Source: Girardinichthys multiradiatus
Taxonomy: Eukaryota > Chordata > Actinopteri > Cyprinodontiformes > Goodeidae
Assembly (NCBI RefSeq): GCF_021462225.1
Contig: NC_061802.1
Location: forward strand, 10,628,859-10,692,858
Reading direction: 5' to 3'
DNA: 64,000 bases
Below the pieces are notes generated by a model that was not told the DNA's origin, ran no database searches, and worked only from the letters and a program-made list of their open reading frames with translations. This document shows positions 1-15,300 of the stretch, piece by piece. Positions within the stretch are counted from its first letter, which is position 1; every line of letters starts with the position of its first letter. A program made the translations under genes and the position numbers.

Positions 1-233
1 CACACACCACCTCCTCCTCCTCCTGTTTCCTCCCCAGCGTCACGTGAAGGTGGTGTTGTGTGCTTGTGACTGTTCATGTGTTTCTGTTTTGTGGTGTGGT
101 TGTTCGATGCTTCAGTCAGGCTTGTGAAAAGGCTGCGACAGACGTTTCTGCTCATCTCTTCTGCAAAGAGCAGGCATGATGGCGAGGCTACCTCTGCCGC
201 TGACATCCACACGCTGGCCCCCCCTGCTTCCTG
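1..233 (-). other. mllt1: mllt1 3' UTR, start of a run that leaves the window
   Basis: The sequence directly downstream of the mllt1 stop has no further exon border. It is GC-moderate with a CTC/CCT run at positions 9-35. No AATAAA in minus orientation is seen before the edge, so the UTR continues outside the window. Confidence 0.6.
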
Positions 234-362
234 TCACGTGGCTGTCGCCTCCAGGTAGCTCTGTAGTTTGCGGACGGTGGACTCGTCCAATGAAAAGAGG
301 TCAAAGTCAAAGGTGGTGTTTGTCACGTTGAAGTGGCCGGTCTCCTCGATCAGGTTGACAAT
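234..362 (-). CDS. mllt1: mllt1 coding exon 12 (AHD C-terminus and stop)
   Basis: The exon encodes [20 protein letters not shown], then [20 protein letters not shown] and AT, then TGA. It is almost identical to human ENL. The acceptor is TTCTCCAG. This C-terminal hairpin forms the binding groove for DOT1L or AF4. Confidence 0.97.
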   Translation of the reverse strand: MVNLIEETGHFNVTNTTFDFDLFSLDESTVRKLQSYLEATAT

Positions 363-3300
363 CTGGAGAATAAATAAATTTACTATGCAAGGCCAAAGTA
401 TATCAGTTTTAGTCATAAATGTAAACATGATGCATGAACTTACAGAGCCTTGCTAAAGTATTCACACTCTTTTTTTAGGGTTTTTTTAAAAGGGTTTTTT
501 CATGTTTCAACCAAAAACTTCAATGCATTTTATTGGGAGTTCATGCGACAGACCAACACAAAGAAGTGCACAATTGTGAAGTGGAAGGAAAATATATAAA
601 GATATTTTTTTTTTACAATAGAAATCAGAAAACTGGTTCATACATTTGTATTCAGCCACCCTGAGAAAACTCTGTAGAACCATTTGTTGCAATTACTTTG
701 GGTTTGCATGTTTAGGTACTTAAATGTTTGAACCAGAGCCATTTTACAAAGAACAATGGGCAGAGTGAATGGAAAGATTCCCAGCTGGATTTAGGTCTGG
801 ACTTTGACTAGATCATTCTAACACATGAAAAAGCTTTGTTAGGGTTGTTATCCTGCTGGAAGGTGAACATATGCTCCAGTCTTCTGCAGCCTGTAACAGG
901 TTTTCCTCCAGACCACCCTGCATTCAGCTCCATCCATCTTCCCATCGACTCTGACCAGTTTCCCTGTTCGTGCAGAATGAAAGGATCCCCACAGCATGAT
1001 GTCGCCACCACCATGTTTCCCATAGGAAACGGTTTATTCACATTAAGGATCAATGTTAATTTTCACCACACATACCTCTGCACTCAGGCCAAAATGTTCT
1101 GTTCTGGCATCATAAAAGCAGAGCATCTTCTCCCACGTGGTTTATGGTAAACTCTAAATGAGATGTCTTAATGCTTTAATTAGGCAACAGCTTTCCTCTT
1201 GCTACTCTTCTATAAAGGCCAGATTTTAGAGCACACAACTACTGGTTGTCCTGTCGACAGTTTCTCCCACATTAGCTGTGGATCTCTGCTGCTCCTTCAG
1301 AGTAATCATAGGCATTTTGGCCTTTCTCTGATTAATGCGCTTCTCAAAACGGACAGCAATGTCTTGGTAGGTTTGCAGTTGTCCCATATTCTTGATTTTC
1401 AGATGATGGATTGAACAGCACCTCATGAGACTTTCAAAGCTTGGGAAACTGTTTTATAACAGAATTTCTGTAGTCAGAGGCTTCTTCAAATCTGCTGTAA
1501 GACAGACCTCTACAGGAGACCCTTCCTGCCCACAGCCATCAGCAGCTACAGCAGCTCTATGAAGAAACCTTCATAATATGACCTACAACATTTAATTTCC
1601 CTTTGGGATTAATAAAGTATTTATTCAAGTAAATAACCTATTTTTACTTTAAACTTCTCCACAGCCTTATTCTGACCTGTCTGCTGTGTGCCTTGGGTTC
1701 TTCATGATGCTTTTTGTTCACTAATGTCCTCAGACAAATCTTCACAGAACAGCTGGATTTAAACTAGGATTAAATTACACACACACACACCCCCACACAC
1801 ACACAGGTGGACTAAATTTACTTTCACTGATTTTCTTTAGAGGGCTGAAGTGTGAAAATCATGTGTTCCCAATCTTCTATGTGCCAATAATCCACTACTT
1901 TGTGTTGGTCCATGAAGTAAAATCTCAATAAAATACATTTAGGTGTGTGCCTTTAACATAGATACTGTAGACACTGGATCCTATGTTTTAATATAACAGA
2001 GAAAGATAGGAGCACCCACCTGCTGCAATACATTACGCTCCCTTAACGCCATCAGTCTGCGGTGGAGGTCCACCAGTTCCTCTGTGTAGGCCTGCAGCAT
2101 TCATGAGGGAAATATAGGAGGTCAGAAAGCGATAGAGAATCTCACAGAGAAGTTACTTGTGGAGGAACGACTGAGAATGTCTTTTCTACAGGTTACTTCT
2201 ATGCTTTTCCACATCTGAGAATATTTTACGGGTTACAAGAGACTCAGAAAAAACATTTTAGGTAGCTTGTTTCCCCTGAATCTTAGAGCTGGAGTCTCAA
2301 AAAAGGAGCAAATCTGCTGATGTTTACCTGAAACTACAGAGGTCCACTGGATTTATTCTTCTCTGCTAGGCTTAGACCAGTGGTGTCCAGACATTTTGCA
2401 TCGACGGCCAAAATCGGCAAGTTGAAAATAGTCCCAATTACAAATGCAAAGTAATAATATTACAAATTCCTTACATTTTACATGTAAGGCAATAAAGTAA
2501 TCATGTAATATTTCAGTGAAACAAAGTATAAAAGAACATTGTATCGTAGTTCTGAAAAGGGTTTTCCTTAATAAAAGAAACCAATGAAACGTTTTAGGTT
2601 GAGTGTTTTCTATTTTGTTGGTCCAACAAAATGTTTCTAGTTCATTCCCAGCAACAAAAACGAGAACCTGCACGAAACACGTTTAATGAACGGCTGGACC
2701 CAAGTCTGATTTTGAGTAGAAGACGCTGGATGTTTGTGGCCCTACTAGGGCTGCAACAACGATTATTTTGCTAATCGATTAATCCGTCAGCCCTTTTTTC
2801 TGATAAACCGATTAATAATCAGACAGCAAAAGGTGCTTAATAAGAGATTTTTTAAAGAATCTGAACCGGGTGAAGCTTAAATTATACCACTTGAGAAACA
2901 TTTTGCCTAATTATTGCTCTGAGTGGATTGTTCTTTCTGCAAATGGCACGTTTTAGAGTCTGTATATTCCAGTTAACGATTATTTGATTACTAGATTAAG
3001 CACTATTAATCTAAAGAATTGTTTCAGCCCTAGGCCTAACTTACCGTACTACGAAATGAAAATTAAAGCAAAAACATTGAATTAGATATAAATTTGTCAA
3101 TAAAAACCTCATCCTAAAAAAATGCGTAAGCTTCATTTATTGGAGGCCAAATTTGTACCATCCTTGATCCACACAAATTTACTCCAAATGGCCCCGGGTC
3201 GCACTCTTGACACCTTTGGTTTAGACTAATATAATTTATTGTGTTCAGAGTCAGAAATAATTTAGTAACTTGAACCACATTTGGTGTTGTTCTGGTCTTT

Positions 3301-6300
3301 GTTCTGAAGAAAGCCAAACCAACTTTTAACTCTCTGTGATGATTTAGAAGATTCAGAGGTATAACCTTGGATTTAATTTAATCTGAAGTCTGTTGTGTGA
3401 TGTTAAAAGGTAAAACAGTCAAAGATTCGTTTAGCTTATTACTGTAAGTATCTCATAAAAGGAAGAATACGTTTATAGCATTTGCTGGAGTTTGAACATA
3501 AAAAGTTTGATTTACCCTTCCTACCTTGTCGTATCCCTTCTTCATCACCTTCTCCGAGCGAAAAGAGGAATCTGGGCTTTTTCGGACCACCTTTAGAACG
3601 GAGGCAAAGCAGAAACAGAGATGATTAGTAGGTTTAAAAACAGAAATACAAAGGCACACCATGCAAGACGGAAACATCTGGTACTTAAAAGAAATACAAA
3701 GAGCATTTTTACTTTTGTGTATTTGAACAGATGAAAAACAAAACTTGCGAGATTGTGCAAGTATTTAACAAATGGTTTAGTAAAACGAAAAATAAATGAG
3801 TACCCCGTTATAAGGAAGCTTGTACAACTGCTTTAAGCATCCGTGACATAAAGCAATTCTCATAAAATCTTATCTTTGTCTCAGATCATTCTGAGAAATT
3901 TTAACTGCATTCTTCTTTGAAATGTTGCATCATGTTCTTTGCGGTTTTACATGCATGCGGTTTCAATGACCATATGGCAGAGGTGTCCAACTCCAGTCCC
4001 AGAGAGCTACCAACCTGCAACCTTTAGATGCATCCCTTCTCCTACACACCATGACTCTGAAGAACCTCTCGGAACCAGGCCTCGGCAGGGTGCCTGGTAC
4101 CGAGAGGAAACTCAGCCATTTTATTCAGGTGTATTGGAGAAGGGATGCATCTAAAGGTTTCAGGACAGCACCTCCTCAGGACTGGGGTTGGCTACCCCCT
4201 GCTGTGGGGTTTTGGGTCCTCTGGTTACAAAATTCAATTCAGTTTTATTTATATAGCGCCAATTCACAACACATGTTGTCTCAAGGCACTTCACAACAGT
4301 CAGGTTCATACATTCCAAATAATCCTAACCATTGAACAGTGCAGTCAGATTTAGTTATTTATTCAAATTGGATAAAAAGTTTTTCTATCTAAGGAAACCC
4401 AGCAGATTGCATCCAGTCAGTGACTTCTAGCATTCCCTCCTCCTGGATGAGCATGTAGAGACAGTGGACAGTCACTGGCGTTGACTTTGCAGCAATCCCT
4501 CATACTGAGCATGCATGTAGCGACAGTGGAGAGGAAAAACTCCCTTTTAACAGGAAGAAACCTCCAGCAGAACCAGAACCAGGCTCAGTGTGAGCGGCCA
4601 TCTGCCACGACCGACTGGGGGTTTGAGAGAACAGAGCAGAGACACAAAGAGAACAAAGAAGCACTGATCCAGGAGTACTTTCTATGAGAAGGAAAAGTAA
4701 ATGTTAATGGATGTAGCTCCTTTAGTCGTTTCACCTAGAAAGAAAGAACAGATGAACTCTGAGCCAGTTTTCAAGGTTAGAGTCTGAAAGAGAGCAGATA
4801 TAATTAGTTACAGTAAAAGCTCAGTCAATCGCCATGTCTAGGAGAGAGAAAGGGTTAAACACTAAAAGACAGGGCCATGTGGATCATCTGTAGAAGGTGT
4901 GCATTAAGTTGTTGCCAGCAGAAGCTCGGATGATGCCCCTTTAAAGAAAGGTATCACAGGTAGACACAGAGTCAGGCCAGGTGTAGCTTCTAGGAAGAGA
5001 AAAGAGAGAAAACATAAAATTAAAAACTGAAATAACAGCAAATAATGCAAAATTGGAGAGTAGTGTGAGAATGTAGTGAAGAGGGTGAAAGTGGTCGTTA
5101 TGTCCTCCAACAACCTAAGCCTATAGCAGTATAACAACACAGATAGTTTCAGTTCAGATTATTTAGTTAAACGGCGCTTATTTACAAAGTCGTCTCGAGG
5201 CACCCTACAAAGGGTCCCACTGATGGTCATTGTTATACTAAAAACCACAAGGATTGGGATGCCTCCCTGTGTCAAACTGATTATAACCATTGGAAAAGAG
5301 AAGGGGTCATTCAGGTAGCAGAAATGGACAAGCCCAAATCATTACTCTTGTACCACCGTGCTTTACAGTTGGAAATGATGCATATCCTGCCTTTGTTCCT
5401 TGCTACATTTGCTGTTTAAATATGTCCACCTTTGTCTAATTTGTTTAAAGCCTTGTTATTCTTAACATAAAACTTTGTCATAATATGATGAGAGGTGATT
5501 ATGATAAGACATGATATGAGACATTATGTATGAGATATAACATGATAAATAAGTGCACATTTGGCCTTCCCTTATAGTAAACCTGATTGTTTTACTGCTC
5601 TGTAATAGTACAACAGTAATACCAGCAGAGATGAAACGCACTTTTATAATCCTTAAATTTGACCAACTTTTAAGCTGTGGTTTAAAACACGAGCAGCACC
5701 AGCAGAGACTCATGCCATGGCACCAGACTATTAAAATCCCCGTCAGTACGCTGATAAAAACACAATAAAACGGTCTGTGGGTGACTCACTTTGTTGTTGG
5801 ACGAGCTGTGTTTTTGTGGGGGTGGGGCCGGGTCTCGACTGGGGCGGTGCGAGCCATCGCTGCTGTCACTCTCGCTGTCCAGGCTCAGTCTGTCAAGAGG
5901 CACAGGTTGAGGTCAGAGGTCGTTCAAACAGCCTAAAGGAACTCAGTCCTACTGCTTTGTCTGGCACTTGTACGTGCCTGTCTGCATCTGATAATGCGTA
6001 GCAGCTAGTCGGCTGAATCGGTTTGGCCAAAATATGTAAATTTTCCTGGCTTTAACAGAATAACAACCTAGCAATCAAAACGCTGAGGATAAAATAAGTC
6101 ATCTGTATGTGTAAAATAGACATTCTGGATTAAAACCTCATTTTTAGACAGCCAAATGTCTCATGGTGGGAAAGTGCTTTGGTTCCAACTGACCGAGAGT
6201 CGCGGTTGGGGGGGTTGGTTTTGATGGGCGTCTCTTCTTCTGAGCTGCTGTCGTCATCATCCGACTCTTCTGACTGGATCTCTTCCACCATTGATCTCAG

Positions 6301-9300
6301 GGGACCTGAGAGAGGAGATCAGAAATACAAATACTGTAAATTTTCCCAAAGATTAAATCCTCTAAACAGATTTAAACCTGTTGATCCAGGGACTTAGCAC
6401 CTCCCAAACAGTTCATGTCTCTGAAATTCAATGCAGGCTAAATATTCATTCATTAATTTTCTACCCCTTATTCCATAGTGGGTCACGGGGGAGCTGGTGC
6501 CTATCTCCAGCAGTCTACAGGCGAGAGGCGGGGTACACACTGGACAGGTCGCCAGTCCATCGCAGGGCAACACACAAACAACCATGTACAAACTCATTTA
6601 TACACCTAAGGACAATTTAGAGAGACCATTTAACCTAACAGGCAGATTTTTGGATTGTGGGAGAAAGACGGAGTACCTGGTGAGAACCCACGCATGCACG
6701 GAGAGTACATGCAAACTCCATGCAAAATGTCCCCTGGCCAGGAGTTGAACCCAGGACCTTCTTGCTGCAAGGCAACAGTGCTACCCACTGCGCCACCGTG
6801 CAACCAGAGTCTAAATATATTTACTCAAATTTTTCTTTTGGACTTATTTCAGTGCCCCACGTATTAGTTTTCTGCCATTCAGTGAAACTGTGCATATGTA
6901 GATATTAAGAATCAAAACAAACTAAAACACTGTATGATGAATAAACGTGTAGATTAAAATTTAATCACAATTAACTTCGTTTTTTACAGCTGTGTTTAAG
7001 AATAAAAACATCTCCAAAAAAAAAAAAAAAAAAAAAAAAGACTAAACCATCCAAAATAACATTTTATGACAAGATTCTTGATTAAAATTGTATTTCCTGC
7101 ACGGGTATTTCCTAATCGTTCTCCATAATAAGAGCAACAAGCAGAAGCATACAGAAGGTAGAAGAACAGGAAGCAACAAGGTAAAAGAAGTCCATACATA
7201 TTGATCTGCAGCATTTCTTCATGAGGAGACAAAGTCAATGTTAGACATTTACATATTTTCCTACTTGGCTAAAGTGTTGGCCTTTTACAATTTCAAAGAA
7301 ATAAAAATCATATGACCAAATGCACAGACTTGAAGGCAAGGAGATTGGTTCAGGCTTTTTGGTAGCTGCAAGAAGTGGGGGTCCCAGGCAAGGATTGAAA
7401 ACCAATAATGTGGGACATTTCAGCAGCGATGTAGTCATATTATAGTTAATAGGTTTGTACCATCTGCCCGAACCTTTTCCAAAAAGCAGAGTTTTTCCTT
7501 CTTCTTATCCTGGTCGTTTCCACTGCAGGAACCAGGATCAACTCAGAGGGTAGAAATCTACCGGTTCTGATTGGTGGGTAGGACTCTTTGGATGAGCTCT
7601 GAACTAACAAGTGGAGTTTAATGGTTAAATTCCTAGACAGTTTATACTTTCTGTGAAATTCTACAGCAGGAGTGATTGGAATTTTGTTTGTAAAGAGAAC
7701 ATTCAAACCTAGTCAGTCATGGTAAATATCACAGTGTTTATATTTAAATGGTAAATGGCCTGAACTGGTATAGCGCTTTATCAAGTCTCCAGAGAGCCCA
7801 AAGCGCCCTACATTACAATCAGTCATCCACCCATTCATCCACTGACAGTGGAAATCTACATTGTAGCCACAGCTGCCCTGGGGCACACTGACAGAAGTGA
7901 GGCTGCCATACAGTTGGCACCACCGGACCCTCTGACTACAATCAGCAGGCAAGGCCGGTGACGTGTGTTGCCCAAGGACACAATGGCTGAGACGGATGGA
8001 ACGGAGGTTTGAACCAATAACCCCGATTACAGAACGAACCCCTACTGCTGCCGCCACAGTTAAATATATTAAAAAGATCAGCTAGCGTCAATGTGAAACG
8101 TTCTCTTCAAAGCCATTTTTCACTAGCAAAGTTTGAATGTTTTGCATCATAAGATAAAAACAATGAGAAGCTTTGGCTTTGGAACAACAGCTGATAATGC
8201 CAAACAGATTTTATTTTTTCTGTTTGCCTCCAAGACCAGTTAACAGGGAAGTATGTGCTGGAGATGTTCAGAGTGACTCCACATATGTTTTAAAGTGTGA
8301 TCGTTGGCAGAATCGTTGGTTATATTTTTACTCCTGAAAATCGAGGCTTTTTATTTTCACAAATACAATTTTTGTTTCAAAAAGACAAAAAGACACAAAC
8401 CTACCTTGCCCTTGTTTTTGTCCAGGCTCAAAGTCTGAATCTGAGCTGGAGTCAGAACTGGAAGTAGAGTTGGAAGCACTAGAAGGAGCCGATTGCTGTT
8501 AGAACAGAAATGAAAAAGGAACAACAGGTTGACGCAATAAAAAATAATAATAAAAACAAATAAATGTGTACGGTGAGTTAATATTTCATATGTTATGCTG
8601 TTTACCATAAAAATTGCAAATAAAATCAAAGTTTATCCAGTTTTTCTTGAATTAATCATAGATTTACCTGTTTTTCTTGTTTCCTTATTAAGTTCTGTAA
8701 AATGCATTTTCCAACGCAATATTTTAAATGAATGAAGTCTTAACAGAAAACAAAAACTTCTTTCTTTTAGGATATTATGGATATAAAACTGTGCAGACAG
8801 TTTTACTTTTAATAAATGTATATTTAACAAGTTTCAAAATACATGCATCATTGCTCTTGTATGACAAAAAAACAAAAATGAGATTATTCTTTTTTTTTTT
8901 TATCTGAATTACAACATGATCCAACAAACAAAAACAAAAAATCAGAAGAATTTGCTGTTCTAAAGGGAATAAACGTATTCTGGTCAGTGTTTGTAACAGC
9001 AGATTATAACAGCAACATCTCCTTTACTGCTATATTTCAGTAAACATCCTCATACCTCTGACTTTGATGATGCTTCGTCCTCTGAATTTGACTCCTCCGA
9101 CTCTGGAAGCTTCTTCAGCTCCTTCAACTCCTGGGTGTCATTTTTACTTTTGGCCCAGCGACCTTTTTCCTTGGAAGGTTTCTTCTCACTGTAGGACTGG
9201 CTGACCACAGAGGACGAAGAGACGCGAGGAGAAGTTCCAGTGAAAGCCCCACTGGGTGGTCCCTTCAGTGCATCGGAGCTGCCCTTCTTTTGCTTCTTGG

Positions 9301-12300
9301 CGCTGGGTTTGGGAGACTCCACAGTGGAGGGTCGTTTCCCTGGAGCTTTGGCCTCCACCACTCCCCCTCCACCTCCGCCTCCCCCTCCACTACCCACCCC
9401 CCCTCCTTTAGGGGACATGCCGTCCATCTTCGACTCCTTCAGGGTGAGTTTGGGCTCTTTGAAGGCCACCTTCGGCTGAACTTTTACTTCGTCCTTCACT
9501 TTGATCTCTGACGGCTTTTTCGAAGAGGAGGATGAGGAAGGATCACGACCGCTTTTGCTGCTTCCATCTCGGTCGTCCCCTTTGGACAAGCCTTTGCTCT
9601 CAGAGTCTTTTCTCGACCGTTCACGGTGCTCCTTGGTCAATTTGTGTGGTTTGGGTCCTTTGCTGCTGCCACCACTTCCTTCTTTGCTGGGTTCCTGAGA
9701 AGAAGAAAACAGCAGGACCTTCATCGATGCTACAAATGGAAAGCAGACAGCTTAATAGATGTTCTTTAAAGCACGTCTTAGGATCTCCGAATTATTCGGT
9801 TTGTAAAACAAAACAAAGTGTTTCAAATGTGATTTAAAATAAAAATGATTAAAAAGACAGGAAACAAAACACATGATAAAAAATTAAAAAAATGCAATAA
9901 TATTTAAAAAGATCTTACAGAAAAGCCTGTTTGAATAAGAGTGGTTTCAGCCGCTTTTTGAAAGAGTCAAGACTCTCGTAAAAACAGAGGAAGCTCGTTC
10001 CACAGTCAAGGTGCAACAGTCTGAAAAAAGTGAACCCCTCGAGTTTCATTTCTGGTTCTTGGGACTACGACTACAATTACGTATGAAGACTTAAGGACTC
10101 AAGTTGGAGTATGTGGTTTTAAAAATTCAGCAAAATAAGATGCACTTTGACCAAGTCCGAATTTTTTAAATTAATGCTAAAATGAAGAAGTAACCAGAGC
10201 AAAGACATTAAAACGGGGCTGATGTGAGCTCTTGTGTTTGTTCAGGTTAAGATCCTCACTGCAGGGTTTTGGACCAACTGAAGCCGAGAACGGGCTTTTT
10301 ACTTGATACATGTGAAAAGTGTGTTGCAATAGTCTAGACGAGAGGAAATAAATAACCATTTCAAGTTCCTGTTTTGACACTTACCTTCTAAGTCTGGAAA
10401 ATTTCTCAAATGATAAAAACAGTTTCTGACTATTTGTTTGGAGTGACCTTCAAAAGAAACTTAAAAAACACCACCTCAATTCCAGGAGTATGACTTGACG
10501 GTGGAGTTCAAAAGTCCAACCTGTTGATAAAAGGAACTATGCAACGCAAAGTTCAAACCTGGTCTTCTCAGTGTTCAGCTGAGAGTTAAGGAAATAAAAT
10601 CTACACAATCTAATCTTGTTTCTTATTAATTCTTACCTTTTTCAAACGCAACCAGTCTCAGAGACAGCAGACAATGGTTGACAATGGTTCATTTGGCATC
10701 AACATTAAACCCGTCTTAGCAAGCATCTTTTCAAATCATAGTAAAAAGTTGGATTTAAGCAGAATTCAGGGTCAAAATAAAGGCTAAACATAAGCTTTCC
10801 AGTCATTCTCAACCATGGTCCTCAGGGTCCACTGTCAGGCATGTTTAGAACGCTTCTCTGCTCCAGCACATCTAATTCAGATGAATGCATTACCTCCCCA
10901 GCGTGCCACCAAGTGCTGCAGAAGCCTGTTAATCACCCACTCACTGAAGACAGGTGTGTGGCCGCAGGGACACATCTAAAACACGCAGGACCGTGGGTTC
11001 CGAGGGCCAGGGTTAGAACCGCTACTTTAAACCAGAAATCATCGGGCAGATTTTTTTTAGATACCGACTTGTTTGATATCTTCAAAAATCGTAGAAATAT
11101 GTGCCTGCGACAGAAAAAAGGCCTTGTCAGGTCTATACTGTACTGCAACTGATTCATCTCAGAAAAATGTGAAGGAGTCAGTTTCCTGTTTTCTCCTAAT
11201 GTGCACCCTCTCTCTGCAGATAAGAGAGTCAATCCCGCACACAAATGCACAAAAACAGCTGGGAACGATTACTACACCCTCTTCAAGACAGAATTAATAT
11301 ATATTTTATTGCAGCTATATATGCAAACAATGTGAGCAGAATGCAAGTGCCCAAGCGGATCATAACATTGATTTTTTTCTTTGTCCTACCTTTGATACAT
11401 GAGAGGTCTTTGTCTTTTTGGGGTCTGAGAAGGCTGAGAGGGGGATGGTGGGAAGCATTGGGTAGTCCGGACTGGGCCTCGACACAGCTTCAGCCCCCTC
11501 AGGGACCACCAGTATCTGAAATTAAATACACATGAGTCCCAGTGTTTTTCTGCAGACACTCAAAACCACCAGTATACTCCAAGTTCAAAATGGGAAGCAG
11601 TAATCAGAAGCCTTCAGGATTAGGCAGAAGTTCAGGTTATTTGAGGTAATCTCTTGTTTCAAATGACATAAAGCTTCAAAGAATTAATGGCGTTTAAAAC
11701 AAATATGTGGAAACGGTTGGTGGTCAAAGCAAATGTTAATCCTTCCTAATATTGCCTGAAAGTTTTATTTTAATCTATTTTTTCATTTATTTTAATTTTC
11801 TATTGCCACATTTAAATGATATCCACCATTTTGTTGTGGAAGCTGTAAGATTGAATTTTGATTGAAAAAAACAAATAGCTGAGACTTTGTCTGTGAATAT
11901 AAAAATGTTATACAAGAAAAAATGTTAACTTATACAAATGCTAAACAGCAATTAAAATTAATCGTTTATCGTTAAGAAAACGAACCAGATGTGTATGTTG
12001 TTCCAACACATTTTTATGTCCAAATTCAAAACGTTTCCAGCCTTAAATGAGCAGAGGTCTTAGAACATGTTTGATCCATTTTATGTATAAATAAATACCA
12101 CAGTTTACTCTGAATTTAGTGCAGATATTTATCAAAGTCAGGCTTAAACAAAAACATACAACTACAGCCTGTAGGAAAAGAAGACAGGACAAAAGAACAT
12201 GTATTGACACTGAATGGACAAATGGACTGATTCACAGATACATAGATGGACAGGAAGATTAGGGAACAGGTGGACAAATGGATGAATTGGTTGGTTCGTT

Positions 12301-15300
12301 GCCCTGAGTAGTAGCCAATTAAAAACCTATGGAAAGAACTGAAGATCAGAGTACATAGAAGAGCCTGAGGTTTAAAGAGTGTGTGGAAGAATGGGTCAAA
12401 ATCAAACCTGAGCAATGGAGGTCGACTTTCCCTATTTAGAAGACATCTTGAAGGTCTCATTACCAAGAAACACTTTTCAACAAAGAATGGCACCAAAAGT
12501 CCAAACTGACACTCAATTTTGTTTGTTATTTATTTGCTGTGTCATTCTAAATCTAGGACTAGATTGATTTTCTTTCTTTGTCTGTGTGGATTTTACTGGG
12601 GTTGTTGTCAGCATCTGGTGTGAGCTTCATTTAAATTTTCTCCATTAGAAATATTTAAACGGAGAAAAACATTCATGTGTTAAAAACTCATTTTACCTGC
12701 AGTATTTCTCTGCATTGTATTGCAAAACATCCTCAGGTGCTGGCATTTGGGGTCTCGTTTTAAACTTCCTAGCTTAGCATACCATCAGTTGCAGGATTTC
12801 ATTATTTTCCTATAGTGACCTTGACGTATCTGGGTTGACCACTGAACGTGCAGACCAGGGGACTGGTGCTTCCAAACACCCAGCAGCGTGGCCTTCTACG
12901 TCTTTTCTTACTGTGATGTGAGTGTTTTCATTGGCTGATGTATTGCCATCGTTTATTTTTACAGAGTGGAGCTACAACTCACTTCTGTTTATTCCTAATA
13001 GTTTATTACTTTGGAGGCCAGAGGAGATGCATACGGAGATCAAAAATGGTCCAGTTGATGATCAGTGTTTATATGAGTTTTTCAGAGTGACTTGCACTAC
13101 TATAGGAACACTATTGAATGCTTACATAAAAAAACCCTGTGAGTGGATCACAGTTAAATAGAGTATTTGGATCTGAACTTTTACTGTAAGCTGACCTCAA
13201 CTGTTTTTAGCTCTTGTTCAGTAAAGCTGTAAGGGAACTAGTGATCCAGGCAGCCTTACCCCTCCAGCCTTGATGAGCTTTTTCCTGAATTCTTTGGTGG
13301 GATTGTTGAAGGTGAGCTTCTCACAGCGCAGGTGGTTAACAGGTGGGTTGCCCTCCAAGTTAAGGAACAGGTCATAGTTGAAGATAACTCTTTTTGGCTC
13401 CTCCTGAACAAGAAAGACAAGAATAAAACTTGCTTCATGTGTTACAACAGGAGGTGAGTGGAAAAAACAAACATTAACTAGGAGGGTTAATCAGCCAGCG
13501 TTGAAAACATTTTTTCCTTGATCAGTTCTGATTAGTGATTGGCAAGCAAATTACTTAAAAGTCGGATTTTTTGTAAAAAAGCAGGAGCTGACATCTGCAA
13601 ACACAGCATGCTACGGTAGCAACCCAAAGAAAGAAATGACAGCAGAGATCTTCATGATGTGCAAACAGTATATGTTTTTTATTTTCATCGTTTTTAATTA
13701 ACCTTTGGTCATGAAATGCCCATAAAATACCCAAAAATGGGCTAGAACAGGCGTGGGCAACTCCAGTCTTTGAGAGCCTGTGTCGTGCATGGATTAGATG
13801 TTTCCTTGCTTGAAGACACCTGACTTGAATGACTGCATCATTTTCAGACTCCCGCAGAACTTGGTGAAAGGCTAAGGAGATAATTCAGCAATCTAAATCA
13901 GGTGTTGGTACAAGGACTCATCTAAAACTTGTAGGACACAAACCCAGAACCCAGATATCTGACACCAAGTCATTTCTAGCCAATATTTTAAATATGCATT
14001 TTAAAGTTTATTATGACCATGTAGCAGGCAAGTCTACCATGATCAGGAAAACGGGACAGGAAATACAGTCTGGGAATACTACTTTTTTTCCATATTTATA
14101 TACTAATACTTATACTAGAAAATACTGCTGTGGTGTTCCTACCTTGTTCTTGAAGTAAACCTCGATAGGCATGATGAAGCCTGCGTAGCCCGATTCCTCC
14201 ACTTTGTACGGAGGATCCTTGCATACTGCAGACAGACACATTCGTCACTGACGATACATGTTTGATTTATATATTCACAGACGAGAATAGACACGATATG
14301 GACCTAAAATCTTAATCACAATAGTTTGTGTAAAAAAGTATTCACAACTTCTTTGCAGTCTTTTTAAGGCATCTGTAGGGTTATGTCTATAACAGGCTTC
14401 TTCAGTCACTAAACTGCACACAGTAACTGCATTTATTCATATTTTTGAAAGCATGGATATATTTTTTGTTGCTGTTATGGAACTAAGAGTGGAAAAACTA
14501 TTAAAAGTAAGAATCCCAACAATACTGTCAGCTTTTAGGGTTTTCAGGCATCATTATTGGGGAATCGAGGAATTATTCTCATGCTAAAACAAAATTCTTA
14601 TCACAATGATACATTTTTCCTAATACAGATTAATGATACAATAAATGCCCATCCTTAATAAACTGTGTTTTTCAGCCTAATCACGATTGTTTTGCAACGT
14701 CTGTAAGCAAAACAAAAAGATAAAAAAATATTTTCCTATTTACCAAACATTTAGCTTTTTTTCTTGCGTCTGTCTACTTTAGCCTAAAATATTTGTATAT
14801 TAATTCCTAAATGCATAAGAAATCTTAATTGGAGTCATAGATTATTCTATTTTTTATTTGTTATTCATTGTTATTATAAAGATTATCTCGGTATCATCTG
14901 CCCTTAATCTGACCTCTGCTAAACATCCAATGTTTGAAACAGAGAACTGATAAACATCTGGAGAAGCAGAAAAAAAGTCTTCGTAATTTCTAAAAGTTAC
15001 CAGAGAAGAGTTTGAAATAAAAAGTGTAAATATATATATGCAATCTGTATTTCTTATGTTCAAACATGCATTTATGTATTGTGTTTGCTATGCTCTGCTC
15101 ACCTCTCTTGGGTTTGGGGAAGCTATCATGCAGGCGAAAGACAACCCTCTCGACAAAGTGCTGGATGTCCCCAGTCTCCGGGCCTCTGACAAAAACCATC
15201 CAGTCATGGGTGAAGCCTTCTGACGTCACTTTCTTCTTGAGCTGAGCCCTGTGGCCCAACTCCAGCTTCACCTGGACCGTGCACTGAAAAGGGACAGAAA

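Noticed and set aside
836..1150. 104-codon plus-strand frame
   Set aside because: It lies antisense within a decayed Tc1-like element. It has no transposase motifs in this strand and is full of repeat sequence.
9240..9837. Overlapping plus-strand open frames opposite the large mllt1 exon
   Set aside because: They are reverse-complement shadows of the Ser/Lys/Gly-rich coding exon, including a proline run mirrored from the glycine run.
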